Shown in pieces: positions 1-9,896 of a stretch of DNA of 20,957 bases. Under the pieces are notes generated by a model. That model saw only the letters and a program-made list of their open reading frames with translations. It made no database searches and had not been told where the DNA came from. The DNA comes from Pigoraptor chileana (Eukaryota > Opisthokonta > Filasterea): assembly GCA_943704495.1 (NCBI GenBank), contig CALSCR010001400.1:1-20957 (forward strand), in the 5' to 3' direction. The position numbers were made by a program, and so were the translations under genes. How positions within the stretch are numbered: position 1 is the stretch's first letter; each line of letters begins with the position of its first letter.

Positions 1-75
<75 letters not shown>
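1..75. repeat. (TC)n microsatellite
   Basis: An almost perfect TC dinucleotide tract runs from the first base and is cut by the window edge. It directly abuts copy A of the dispersed 49-bp element. It is probably inside an upstream intron of the receptor kinase gene, because the first visible exon at 315 is an internal leucine-rich-repeat exon. Confidence 0.95.
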
Positions 76-78
<3 letters not shown>

Positions 79-119
79 GAGTCCATGGGCACAGCGCCTA
101 AGACACTTGAATCCTACAT
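75..119 (+). repeat. Dispersed mini-element, copy A
   Basis: One of four copies of a short conserved sequence that begins TGTGGAGTCC and ends GAATCCTACAT. This copy has a small deletion just before TTGAATCC compared with copies B and D. Its left side is the TC tract and its right side is AT-rich, so no flanking duplication can be read here. Confidence 0.75.
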
Positions 120-314
120 ATTATATACATATATCTCCCTCTAGCCGCCGTTAAAGAGTGCAATCCTCGTTTTGTCGAGTAGTTCCTTCAATCACCACCA
201 GATTTGCACTTGTTCCAGGGTGACAATACATTCATATTGATTGTCGGCATATGATCTTGCAACCATCTGTTACACACACACTCACACACACTCACACTCA
301 CACACAAAACGCAG

Positions 315-752
315 GTCGCTCATGGGCACCAGGGCGCCGCTTCCTGCCAACGCATTCGCCGATATGAAGTCTCTGAGCACTTTGTGAGTGGATGTGAACA
401 ATACCTTCTCATACCAGATACCTATTATAGCTTGGATGCAATGATTCTGTGAGCTCCATATTGGAATTACTTTGCCGTGAACATTTGAAGCTATAATTTG
501 GGCTATTTTAGGAGCCATTAAGCGCTCTCATTCGCACACACACCCGACACAACATCCACCAGTGTACACACACACACACACAGCATACACACAGCACATA
601 CACAGCACACACACTTTTGCGTACCCAAGCACCAGTCGACTGTCTCTTGTCGAAGCGTATTTCTTTGAATAGCAGAATGTCGGCGCACTAGCCGATTGAC
701 AGTAATCCTGCTGCCACTGTCTCACTTTCGTCTTGCGTCGTCGTCATTGTCA

Positions 753-810
<58 letters not shown>

Positions 811-3800
811 TGTTGTTGTTATATTGTTGTTATGTTGTTATGTTGTGATGTTGTTATTGTTGCATTATATTTACAGGACGCTGAGTCAAATGGGACTGAT
901 GTCTGTCCCGGACCGTATGATTCTGGGAGCGTCAAACCTCACTGAGCTGTAAGTGTGTCACTTTTGGCACCTATTCTGTCAAGTGTCATGCCACTTTACA
1001 AATCGACTGGACTATAATTGGTTGCGATTTTATTGTTACTGTTTCCCGCCATTCTCTTATTTCCCGCCAACTTTTGAACTTTGAACTGCTCACGTGCCCA
1101 GGGACCTGTCGGTGAACAATCTCGTCTCAATACCCGGTGTCTTTCTCAGAGATGCCTGGAATCTTCGCAAGCTGTAAGTGCAGTTGCCCTTTTCAAACAC
1201 GTATACACACACACATACATACACACACATCTCAATTGTTTCACTCACCCCACTGTCTCCGTCTATCTCTACTCTTTGTTGCTCTGCGGGGTCGAATAAC
1301 CGACACTGTCTTTGTAATGACCCTTCGATCTCTCTTTCCTTCTTGTGTGCAGGATTCTCAATGACAATTACATCACATTAGTTCCATACTTGTACAACTG
1401 TAACGAACTGCGCGACCTGTGAGTACCATGTGGGATTGAAATCACGGCGTGCCCGGGGAGGGGGGGGGTTTGGATGTTATATGCAATGGTGGTAGAATAG
1501 ATTTGATAAATTTGAGCATGGAAGCTTAATGTATTGTGCATGACGGCCTGCTCTGTGTATACGGCACACACGCAGGCACACTGGCCTACCCAAACGCAGC
1601 CACACACACACACACACATACACACACACGCAGACACACTGACGTACCCGACGTAGACACACACCCACACACGCGCACACGCACACACACAAACACACAC
1701 ACAATACACGCACATACACACTCACACACACCACAGTTTGGTGGATACGGCATTGCGTTTCCTCTAATCCATTGTAGTTGATATTGACTCGCCGTCGACT
1801 AATTTGTTGCAATCAATTCGACTCCAACTGCAGAATACTTAAAAACAACAACATATCGCGGTTGGATACGTCTGCACTCTACGGCGCTTACATGCTCCAG
1901 AACCTGTGAGTGGGCATGGGGAATGGTATTTTGTCCATGCTGGATTCATGCACTTTGAGGTTAATTTACGCGAGGGATATAATGAAAAAGCGATCTTCAC
2001 ATTGTCTCCTATTGGGCCTTTGTTGCATGTGCACGTTCAGCATTTCACGCCATACTTATAGACTATAGATCGTTGTACCAGTGGATGTGTGTTTGTGTGT
2101 ATACTATTGTATGTAACCTACTTATCGACAATTGGTGGGAATGTGAGTATGTGCACTGATACGTGTGTGTGTGTATGTATGCCAAATACTGTCTTTCTTG
2201 CACGCACACACAGCGATCTCTCCGGCAACGCACTGACGACCATTCCCGGTGGAATATTTGGCAATGCAAAGCGAATTTTGAATCTGTGAGTGCAGCGTGC
2301 CTGGGTGTTTCTCTCATTCGCACACTTTTTTGGAGGAGCAATTATTGTGCTATCTCTGTCTCTGTCTCTGTTGCGGAGTCCATGGGCACAGCGCCTCAGA
2401 CACCGACTTGAATCCTACATCTCTTTGTGAAGTCCACGGGTTAAATCAAGACATTTTGTCTGGGCATAGTCCCAAGACACCTTCAGATAACGCTTGGCCT
2501 GTTTGTGCCGACATGCACTAATCCTCCGTCCACATGTCGCTTCTGCCTCTTCTCACCCGTTTCAACATTCGCACTATTTGCACCACAGCGATCTGTCCAA
2601 CAATCTGATCTCTTCCCTCCCGACCGATGCGTTTGAGCCCATCATTGCGGGGCGTCAGTTTGTTTCAAAGTAAGCGCACTCCGAACAAACTACGCTTTTG
2701 CACTTCCGCGTCAATTTAGATGGCAGCTGAAAATCGCTCGCTGATGTCGTTGTCGTAGAGTATAGCTGTTACAGATGCGTTTGTCACGTCCGGTTGTCAG
2801 TATCTATTGGCTCCTCTTTCAACTGTGCATTACGTATGTGCCTTCACAGCTCTCCCCACATGCGGCACAAAGCCGATGACACTCTCATCTCTTCGAAAAT
2901 TGGAGCCGATCTGGTTATGCCACCTGTGTCTGTCTCTCTCTCCATGCGACTCCACTAAAAACTCTAACCTCCCCACACGACCGCCTGTCGACTGCAGCGA
3001 CTGCCTCCTTCCCGCCGAATTCGACAACGCGGTCCGAATCTGTCTGGACAACAATCCAGGCGGCATTGGAAACATGTGCAGCGTCCCCGACAACCACTGC
3101 ATATCGCCGACGTGCACCAACTGCTACTGCTCGCCCGGATGGAACGGCACGTCATGCACAGACCCATGCCCTCGCGGCACATTCGGCAGCAATTGCTCAG
3201 AAATTTGCAACTGCCCTGCGTCGCCGCCGTCACGCACGTGCGATCGAGTGAGCGGTGCCTGCGCGTCCGTGTTCCCGGACATCGATATGGATCGCACAGT
3301 CGTCTGGCCCGAGGAAATACACCTCGTGTTCGACCTTGTGTGCGGATACAGCCCCGTCGACGCGTGCGAATACAGACTGTCGCGCTCTGTCGACGATGGA
3401 CTTCCCATCATTTTTGTCCCGACGCGGCGCGATCTTCTGTCTGAGGAAAGGAACGACATTGTGACTGAAGCGGACGAAAGCATACGCCGCCGCACTCGAC
3501 GTGGCATTGTCAATGAGACACTCCTTGCCATTCTGACGCCGAGTTCGCCGACGTTCATTGATGCCCCTCTTCGGCCCAATACGAGCTACGTGTACTCGAT
3601 CGAAACGAACGATACACACGTGCCGAAAGTATATTTCGATTCCATTCGCACACCGCTCCTCGGGTTGCCTTCCGCACCAAAAAACGTCCGCAAGATGGAG
3701 GGGTTGAGCCAGACCAATATTGGCCTTAACTGGGACGCACCGCCCGCGAATAAGGGCAAGATACTCGGCTATGTCGTGTACCGTGCCGGCGCCGTCGTTG

Positions 3801-4698
3801 AATCGTTTGCAGACGACACGCACCCGAGGAGTCACGTTGAGACGCTGACGTCTGTGGGAGACTACACGTTCCAAGTGAGTGCGACGACTGGCGCGGGCGA
3901 AGGTAACAAAAGCGCCCCTTTTACGATTTCCGTTACATCCATCGACCCGGGTGTGGGGCAGACGGCGTCGTCTGGCCAGAACAATAGCGGCGCCATTGCA
4001 GGCGCGGTGATAGGCTGCGTTGGATTCTTAATCGCCGCCGTGCTTGTCGCGATATATTTCCGCCGCCGCCGATCGGAGATGTCCGTGCGTAAGGAGCAAA
4101 ATGAAATGATCATGCTTGTGGAAAATGCCGTCCACAACCCAAAGATCGGCGAGCTTGAGGTCGACCCGTCGGCACTACGCATGCTCGAGCGCATTGGTGA
4201 GGGCGAGTTTGGCTCTGTTCACAAGGCAATTCTGTCCAAACAGGTCGACGGGTCGACAGCAGCCTCTGTGACAGTCGCGGTCAAAACGTTAAAGTTGGAC
4301 GCCACGCTGAGTGCGGCAGACACGCAGGCCATCTCTGCGGCATTCTACGGCGAGATACAGCTTATGAACTCGGTCCCTGCACACGCCAATGTGGTCGCGC
4401 TTGTTGGTGTTGTGACGAAGGTGGAGCCTCGCAGGATCATTCTTGCCTTTGCGGAGCACGGCGACATGCGATCGTATGTGCACAAGTATGGCGAGCGACT
4501 TTTGCCCTCACAACTGCTCTCGTTGGCCGTCGATGTTGCACGTGGAATGGCACACTTGGCAAGCCTCAGCATAACGCACAGAGACCTCGCCGCTCGTAAC
4601 TGCATGATATTTGCGGACGCAGGGACGTCCACCGGCGTCACTGCGAAAGTTGGCGGTGGGGTTCACTTAGGGATATTCGCTGTCTGTCTGTCTGTCTA

Positions 4699-4743
<45 letters not shown>

Positions 4744-5009
4744 TGTTGTTGTTGTTGTTGTTGCTGCTGTTTTTTGTTTATTGGTTTTCTATTAGTTGTA
4801 TTTTGTAAAATTTCTATTTTGTGTTGCATAACCACGAACGGTTTCGATAATGTGCTTTCAGAAAGAGACACTCACACCACCTTAACGATGGAGTATAATG
4901 CCACATGCTGATGTTGTTTATTGTTGTGCAGACTTTGGACTGTCACGCCACATGGACGGAAGTGACTATTATCGCATTAGAAGCAGGACGAAGCTGCCGA
5001 TCAAGTACG

Positions 5010-5062
<53 letters not shown>

Positions 5063-5390
5063 TATTTATGTATGTGTATGTGTATGTGTGTGTGTGCGTG
5101 TATCCTATGGGCGTGCCTGTGGGCATTGTTATGCGCGCGCGCATACATTGCACAAGATAACATATGGGAGAGAGAATTATGTGTGCGTGTACGTCTCCGC
5201 AAAGGTGCAGTGTGTGAGTGTACGCATGTTTTCTGCGTGCATTCGACACCGCGCGTATGTCAATTATAGACCTTGCTCCTGACGCAATACTCAAATCAAC
5301 ATCACTCCATCACATGACGCAGATGGATGAGTATCGAATCTATCACGCACAGGACATTCACGACTGCCTCTGATTGGTGTGTGTGCATAC

Positions 5391-5421
<31 letters not shown>

Positions 5422-6469
5422 CTTCGGTGTGCGTGTGTGTGTGATGGGGGGCGGGGTGATGGTTGCCCCGCCTTGTCATATGCCGATGCAATTGCCACTT
5501 TTGCTGGCACGTGCCGTATACTATGTATGTGGCATGAGTGCATTCCATGTGCGTTAACAGTTTGTTTGTTGCCATTCCTTATCCCTCGTCGCAACAGCTG
5601 GTCCTTTGGCATTGTTTTGTGGGAGATTATGTCACTTGGAGAGAAGCCATACTCGTCGATGAACAACCAAGATGTTGGTGACTACCTGAAGTGTGAGTTT
5701 CGAATCCCTTCTGTTATCTTCTTTTTATATTTTGGTCCCCAGAGACCGAATGTTCGTGTTTGGGGATTTGGGTCCCCCAGCATACGACACATGACCAGCC
5801 ATTTCACAGCAGCCACTAATCGCACTCAACGCCACCAAAACCCACACTGACAGCACGAACACTAACAACACCGAAACCAACCCCAAAAATACAAACAAAC
5901 AAACAGCTGGCCACCGTCTCGCATGCCCCGACAACTGCCCCAACGCTGCATATGACATCATGATGATGTGCTGGCGCAAAATGCCAGAGACGCGCCCGTC
6001 GTTTGCAGTCCTCTCCGAGCGCCTTTCCTCGATTGTGGCGACGCTTCCCAATGCAAGCAATGTGGGAACCGTCAGACAGGCAGCCAACTCGACCTCTACC
6101 GGCAGCGGCACAAACTCCCCCGGTGCGACCTCCTCGTCGATTGTCCGCTACGAGACGACACGAGGACGTCATTTCGCCACGAGGCAGTCCATTCCGTTTG
6201 CCACCAACGCCGCAATGGGGCTTGTTGCGCCTTCCGAGAGCTCGGTACGCCCGGCGAGCTACCTTGACGTCAGCGAACCGTCATCTCCGGCACCTGCCAG
6301 AGCAGCAGAGGCTACACTTGTGAATGTGGACGACTGTGATAACAGCAACAACAACAACAACAACAACAACAACAGTCAGGCTGTCGGCGGCAATGTGTCG
6401 GGGTCCTACAAAGAGCTGGAGCCCATTGAAATCCTCGACCTCGCGCCTATCGAATCCCTGGATGTGTAA
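315..6469 (+). CDS. Receptor tyrosine kinase, LRR-EGF-FN3-TM-kinase (5' partial)
   Basis: Single-pass receptor tyrosine kinase. Exons: 315-383, 877-948, 1102-1173, 1353-1418, 1834-1905, 2214-2285, 2589-2669, 2998-4655, 4932-5004, 5323-5376, 5598-5692, 5907-6469 (stop 6467-6469). All junctions keep phase and give about 981 residues. The first seven exons encode leucine-rich repeats (e.g. LDLSNNLISSLP). Then follow an EGF-like Cys-rich region (nt 3050-3260), a fibronectin III domain (3663-3938), a membrane helix (about 3987-4062) with an RRRR stop-transfer, and the kinase. Kinase motifs are GEGEFGSV, VAVK (Lys at 4283-4285), HRDLAARN (4577), DFG across the 4655/4932 junction, DYYR, KWMSIES and SDCWSFG, so it should be active. 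The kinase most resembles Axl/Mer/Tyro3. The tail of about 150 residues has a poly-Asn run and candidate phosphotyrosines (YLDV, YKEL). No signal peptide or start is in the window. The ligand is unknown. Confidence 0.9.
733..862 (+). repeat. (TCG/TCA)n grading into (TTG)n trinucleotide tract
   Basis: Intronic trinucleotide array (intron 384-876) that starts as TCG/TCA and decays into TTG/TTA. It ends about 14 nt before the 3' splice site at 877 and may serve as its pyrimidine/T-rich tract. The same intron also holds a CA-rich stretch at about 535-615. No leucine-rich-repeat exon could be found in this 493-bp intron. Confidence 0.85.
1566..1735 (+). repeat. CA-rich microsatellite in receptor intron
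   Basis: Interrupted CA/CACG tract within the 1419-1833 intron of the receptor gene. A short G run (about 1460-1468) lies upstream in the same intron. The long Thr/His reading frames here are repeat artefacts. Confidence 0.85.
2371..2420 (+). repeat. Dispersed mini-element, copy B
   Basis: Near full-length copy of the dispersed element (TTGCGGAGTCC ... GAATCCTACAT) inside the 2286-2588 intron of the receptor gene. It is preceded by a TCTCTG repeat and followed by CTCTTTG, again a pyrimidine-rich setting. It is in the same orientation as the host gene. Confidence 0.8.
2424..2483 (+). repeat. Diverged second copy of the mini-element (B')
   Basis: Immediately after copy B comes TTGTGAAGTCCACGGG, close to the element's left end. 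About 20 unrelated bases later comes TGGGCATAGTCCCAAGACACC with one gap relative to the element's middle. I read this as an older, interrupted copy next to B. Confidence 0.45.
4678..4766 (+). repeat. (CTGT)n followed by (TTG)n in kinase intron
   Basis: A tetranucleotide CTGT array runs into a GTT array, shortly after the weak 5' splice site GTGGGG at 4656. If the intron is retained, the frame stays open to a stop at 4793-4795 and encodes a Leu-Ser-Val-Cys-rich tail before the DFG motif. Confidence 0.9.
5010..5104 (+). repeat. (TG)n microsatellite at a 5' splice site
   Basis: A long TG tract starts a few bases inside the 5005-5322 receptor intron, directly after the donor GTACGT. It is interrupted by TATG units toward its 3' end. 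Confidence 0.9.
5377..5445 (+). repeat. (TG)n microsatellite containing the 5' splice site
   Basis: The donor of the 5377-5597 intron is itself GTGTGTGT, and a second longer TG tract follows from about 5392. The exon junction is fixed by reading phase and by the SDCWSFG kinase motif that forms across it. Confidence 0.85.
6341..6375 (+). repeat. AAC repeat coding for poly-Asn
   Basis: An AAC/CAA trinucleotide run inside the last receptor exon encodes a run of Asn, preceded by DNS, in the cytoplasmic tail. It is in frame, so length changes are tolerated. Confidence 0.9.
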
Positions 6470-7514
6470 TCACACACACACACTCTCTCTCACACACTCT
6501 CTCTTTCCCGCACACACTTTGTCGACTATTTGTGTGACGATAGAAAAATTGAATCCAGCAAGGATTAGAAGTGTGTGTCTCGCACATCAGTGCCGACCAA
6601 ACATTCTTACCTCATCCATTCACCGGGGTTGAGGGCTTTTTGAATACATACATAATTCATAGTCCAGTAGGCTTGGGCCAGCTGTGAAGGGCTATCGATA
6701 GTATGCATGTGCGGCAACAGCTCATTCAGCACACAAAACACTTACAAGTGACAGTGTGCAATTTCGCTGAAATAACACATATTTGGGGGGGGGGGGGATT
6801 ATCGGGAATGTGCCTTTGGAGAACATCCTTTCGGTAATTATCTGTGTATTCCATTGGATTGGATCACAATGACCCAACCGACACGACGTGGCAAACAAGC
6901 CACGCACACACACTGCGTGAGCGGGCGCATTATAAGTATGCATTCAAACTAATGTCGCATATATACATACACACACACACACGTGCGCGCGCACTTCGAC
7001 CATGTATGTGTGCCCACGAAATGGCTGTGGTGGAGTCGAGTCCCAACAACGGTATCTGTCCCATCGCACATGCAAACACACCACAATCACGTGACAGACA
7101 GGCGGGTAGATGTCGACGATTCGGCAAACGACAAGTCTGGTCGGTAATCAGGCGTTTTGCCGTGCATGAATGCGGACATAGGGAGGTAAAGGGTACGTGG
7201 ACAGAGGCGGTGAATGGCCGACAGTGACGGGTCAGTGGACACTGAAAATGCAATGATAGCGCGCGGTGTCATCGGGTAGTCGGCGGCGGAAAAAACCGGC
7301 TCTGATCATGAAGAGTGCATGCTATCTGACCCCTATGAGCAGCAGAAGATGATTTCTGAGTTGTCATTCTCCTCGAATTGTTGACTGGCAGCTCCCGGCG
7401 GTGGTGCTGCATCTTGTTCGATGGGCTGCGGCAGCTTCGGTTAATACCATTGCTCTGCCTCACAGTCGACGCCGTGTTACGGAAAATGATACCACAAACA
7501 AGTGAGACGACTCG
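6470..7514. other. Convergent intergenic spacer (receptor / SET gene)
   Basis: Gene-free spacer between the stop of the + strand receptor and the stop of the - strand SET gene. It holds CA/CT-rich sequence at 6471-6520, a run of 13 G at 6785-6797 and a CA/CG stretch at about 6968-6992. Open frames here (for example 6844-7227) show no family resemblance and are rich in repeat-derived residues. I saw no clear AATAAA for either gene. Confidence 0.6.
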
Positions 7515-8410
7515 CTACATGTCGCCGCTGTCCGTAGCTTCGTCTTGCATCGCAGACACGTCATCCCCTTCGCCAGTGTTATCGTCGGTGTCGGTAGACC
7601 GGTGCTTCCAGAAGCCCTTTCCATACGACACGCACAATTCCGCACCCTTGCGAATCGCCTCCGACAGCACCCAGACGCCGATGCGAACCTCTCCAGTATG
7701 CGGATCAGTCCGGTTTTCAAAGGCCACGTTGGGTCTTTTCACTCCAGTAATCCCCCGAAAGTCGTTGATGAACCGAGCCTCATTACCCACAAACTCAGCG
7801 TCGATGGACATGCCTTCCGCAAACTTCAAGACATAATCACTCTCCTTGGAAGAATCGCAATCGGGATGGAGATATCCGACGTAATCCATGACATACGCGC
7901 GCGGTTCGAGTTTGACGGCGGCGAAAAGGCCACGCTGTCCACACGCAGGATGCCCGGGTTCATCGATTCGACGGATGCTCACCTACGTGGGGTCCATTGT
8001 TGCGGCATACGAAGGGAGTGAGGAGAGGGGGAGAGAGGGAGAGAGAGGGAGGGTGAGGGAAGAGAGGGAGAGAGAGGGCGAGAGAGAGAGGAACTAAAGA
8101 GAGAGCAAGCGCATGTGAGAAAACCAAACCAATCGAAACAGTTGCCCTTCACAATTGCACGCATCGAATCCCCAACCATGTGCGCGAAGAACATCATTGA
8201 TACCTTTGGGCACGGACCCGTGCACTTTGTCGTTGGCCTCAGCTTATTACGCAATTCCCTGGGGACGTTGGTTGCCCACACATTGAATGTGACGAATCGC
8301 AGTCCATCTTCCTTTGGCCAGCCCTTGGGCAGTGGGAGGCATGAGGGGATGCCGGCGGGAAGAAACACGCGCCGCCCCACAGACGCATCCTGTGCCCCGC
8401 GCCCGCTCAT
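7515..8410 (-). CDS. Two-exon SET-domain protein, putative lysine methyltransferase
   Basis: Exon 1 is complement 8204-8410 and exon 2 complement 7515-7982, both meeting in phase 0, giving 224 residues. The ATG at 8410 is the first Met after in-frame stops. The N-terminus has LPKGWP; across the junction it reads GPCPK|VSIRRIDEPGHP. The SET core follows: GQRGLFAA, MDYVGYLH, NEARFINDF, RPNVAFEN and ELCVSYGKGFW (the Tyr and aromatic residues of the last SET motif). From memory it resembles a small conserved SET family of fungi and algae rather than a named histone methyltransferase. The usual NHSC-type cofactor motif reads NDFR here. No pre-SET or post-SET Cys clusters are visible. The protein ends in an acidic tail. 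Substrate unknown. A second donor at 8152 (also phase 0) would add 17 residues but breaks the family pattern. Confidence 0.8.
8011..8108 (-). repeat. Polypurine/polypyrimidine tract in SET intron
   Basis: Nearly pure GA/G sequence on the + strand, so UC-rich in the SET gene transcript. It fills much of the 7983-8203 intron and ends 28 nt before its 3' splice site, so it may act as an oversized pyrimidine tract. Such tracts can also form triplex DNA. Confidence 0.85.
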
Positions 8411-8867
8411 ATTGCAGAAATTCCCGCAGACGATCGCGATGCAGTGCTATTACAAGACCAGAGAAGAAGGTTTGCCACTTTAGTGACCAGTTTGTCACTC
8501 CGGCGGCGGTTTAGGCTGAAAAGCTATTCTCGATCACGTGCCACGTTCAACGTGCATGACGTCACTTAGGGCCAATTCACCGGCGATGGGACTGCATGCA
8601 AAGATGGACAAGTAGACTGATAAATTGGAGTTCAATCTCATTGATTCAAGAGGGCATTTAGTAACGGACACTCTCCCCTCTCTGAAGTGGCGTATCTTGA
8701 GGGTGCCGTTGCACCGTGCCATGTGACAGATGGTTATGGTGCCGTCCGACGCATAAAACATCCTCATCTCTGAGGGCTTCGTTGGAAACGCGCAACTGAG
8801 GACACACACACACCCATATATATATATATACACTGCACTTTGGGATAGAAACAGGGAAAAAAGGAAA
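8411..8867. promoter_or_regulatory. Divergent spacer, probable shared promoter of SET gene and GPATCH1
   Basis: Only 457 bp separate the two divergent start codons, so both promoters should lie here. Visible elements are an ACGT cluster at 8535-8564 and an AT dinucleotide run at 8816-8830, 38 nt before the GPATCH1 ATG, which may act as a TATA-like element. A 99-codon - strand frame at 8534-8833 crosses the region; I do not treat it as a gene. Confidence 0.5.
8535..8564. promoter_or_regulatory. Cluster of four ACGT-core sites (E-box / CRE)
   Basis: Within 30 bp lie CACGTG (8535-8540, palindromic E-box), CACGTT-C-AACGTG (8542-8554, perfect inverted repeat) and TGACGTCA (8557-8564, consensus CRE). 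ACGT cores start at 8536, 8543, 8550 and 8559. E-boxes bind bHLH factors and CREs bind bZIP factors in opisthokonts. The position, 125 bp upstream of the SET start and 304 bp upstream of the GPATCH1 start, fits a control element. Confidence 0.5.
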
Positions 8868-9856
8868 ATGGGCGACAGCGACGATGATTGCGTGTTTTAT
8901 GGCTCTGCTATCGAGAGACCGGCCCCTGCTGCCGGAAGTGAGGATGGGGCGGCGCCTTTCAGGAAGGTAATTTCCATTGATTTTCAGTTTCATTTTCAGT
9001 TTTATTTTTTTTTCCATTGCGGATGAGTTGAGATGCACACATTGCACCTGATTTCATATGCATTTATGAAAAAACACGAGCAGTGTATAGCACAGCATTG
9101 CATCCATGTGTGCTGTGTGCATGTGGCGATACTTCTCTCTGATCATTTATTGTCACGCTTGCCATTGCTACCACCCGCACCCACTAATACACTCAATGCC
9201 AATCTGCAGAAGCACGTGCCCGTCCAGAAGCAGATTGCGGTGGACTCCGACGGACGTCGCCGCTTCCACGGTGCCTTCACGGGCGGGTTTTCTGCGGGAT
9301 ACTTTAACTCTGTTGGATCAAAGGAGGGATGGACTCCATCCACCTTCCGCTCGTCGCGTACAGAGCGTGCTTCCGCCCAGCAACAACCACAGGATTTCAT
9401 GGACGACGAAGACATGGGAGAGTTTGGGATTGCGCCAAAACGAATCGTTGCGACGGATACGTTTGCACAGGGCGATTCAACGGCGGCGTTTAGGACGGCG
9501 AAGCGACGGATGGAAGATGGAGGGCATCTTGCTGGTCCGCTGCTCTCACTCGTGGAGCCTGCACAGGAGGGCATTGGGTATCAGCTGCTGAGGTCGATGG
9601 GATGGAGGGCTGGACAGGGCATCGGGGCGCGTATTGTGCATAGGAGACGTGAGTTGCATTTATATGTGACATATATTATACATGCAGTATATGTGGTCTA
9701 TGTCAGTTATACATACATAATATATTGTGCATGTGGCGCCTGTGCGTGTGTGTGTGCATGAGTGTGTGTGTGCGTGAGTGTGTGTGTGTGTGTGTGTGTG
9801 TGCGAGAGTGAGTGTGTTGTGTATGCGTGAGTTGTGTGTGTATGTGTGTATTTGTG

Positions 9857-9896
<40 letters not shown>

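Noticed and set aside
384-876. A further LRR exon within the first visible intron
   Set aside because: No segment has the Leu pattern, the right phase and flanking AG/GT. Candidate acceptors lead to stops.
2807-4795. 662-codon frame as a gene of its own, starting at ATG 2807
   Set aside because: Its first part is the 2670-2997 intron and its last part the 4656-4931 intron. Phase and family motifs join 2669 to 2998 and 4655 to 4932.
5010-5294. Long His/Thr and Cys/Val frames over TG/CA tracts here and across the window
   Set aside because: They are translations of dinucleotide repeats, present in several frames and on both strands, with no family resemblance.
6844-7227. 127-codon + strand frame in the receptor/SET spacer
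   Set aside because: It overlaps frames on the other strand of similar length, is partly repeat-derived and resembles no family.
8153-8410. Longer SET exon 1 ending at the GTGAAG donor
   Set aside because: In phase, but it inserts 17 residues in the conserved GPxPxVxIRxI segment. The donor at 8203 restores the pattern. Transcript data would settle it.
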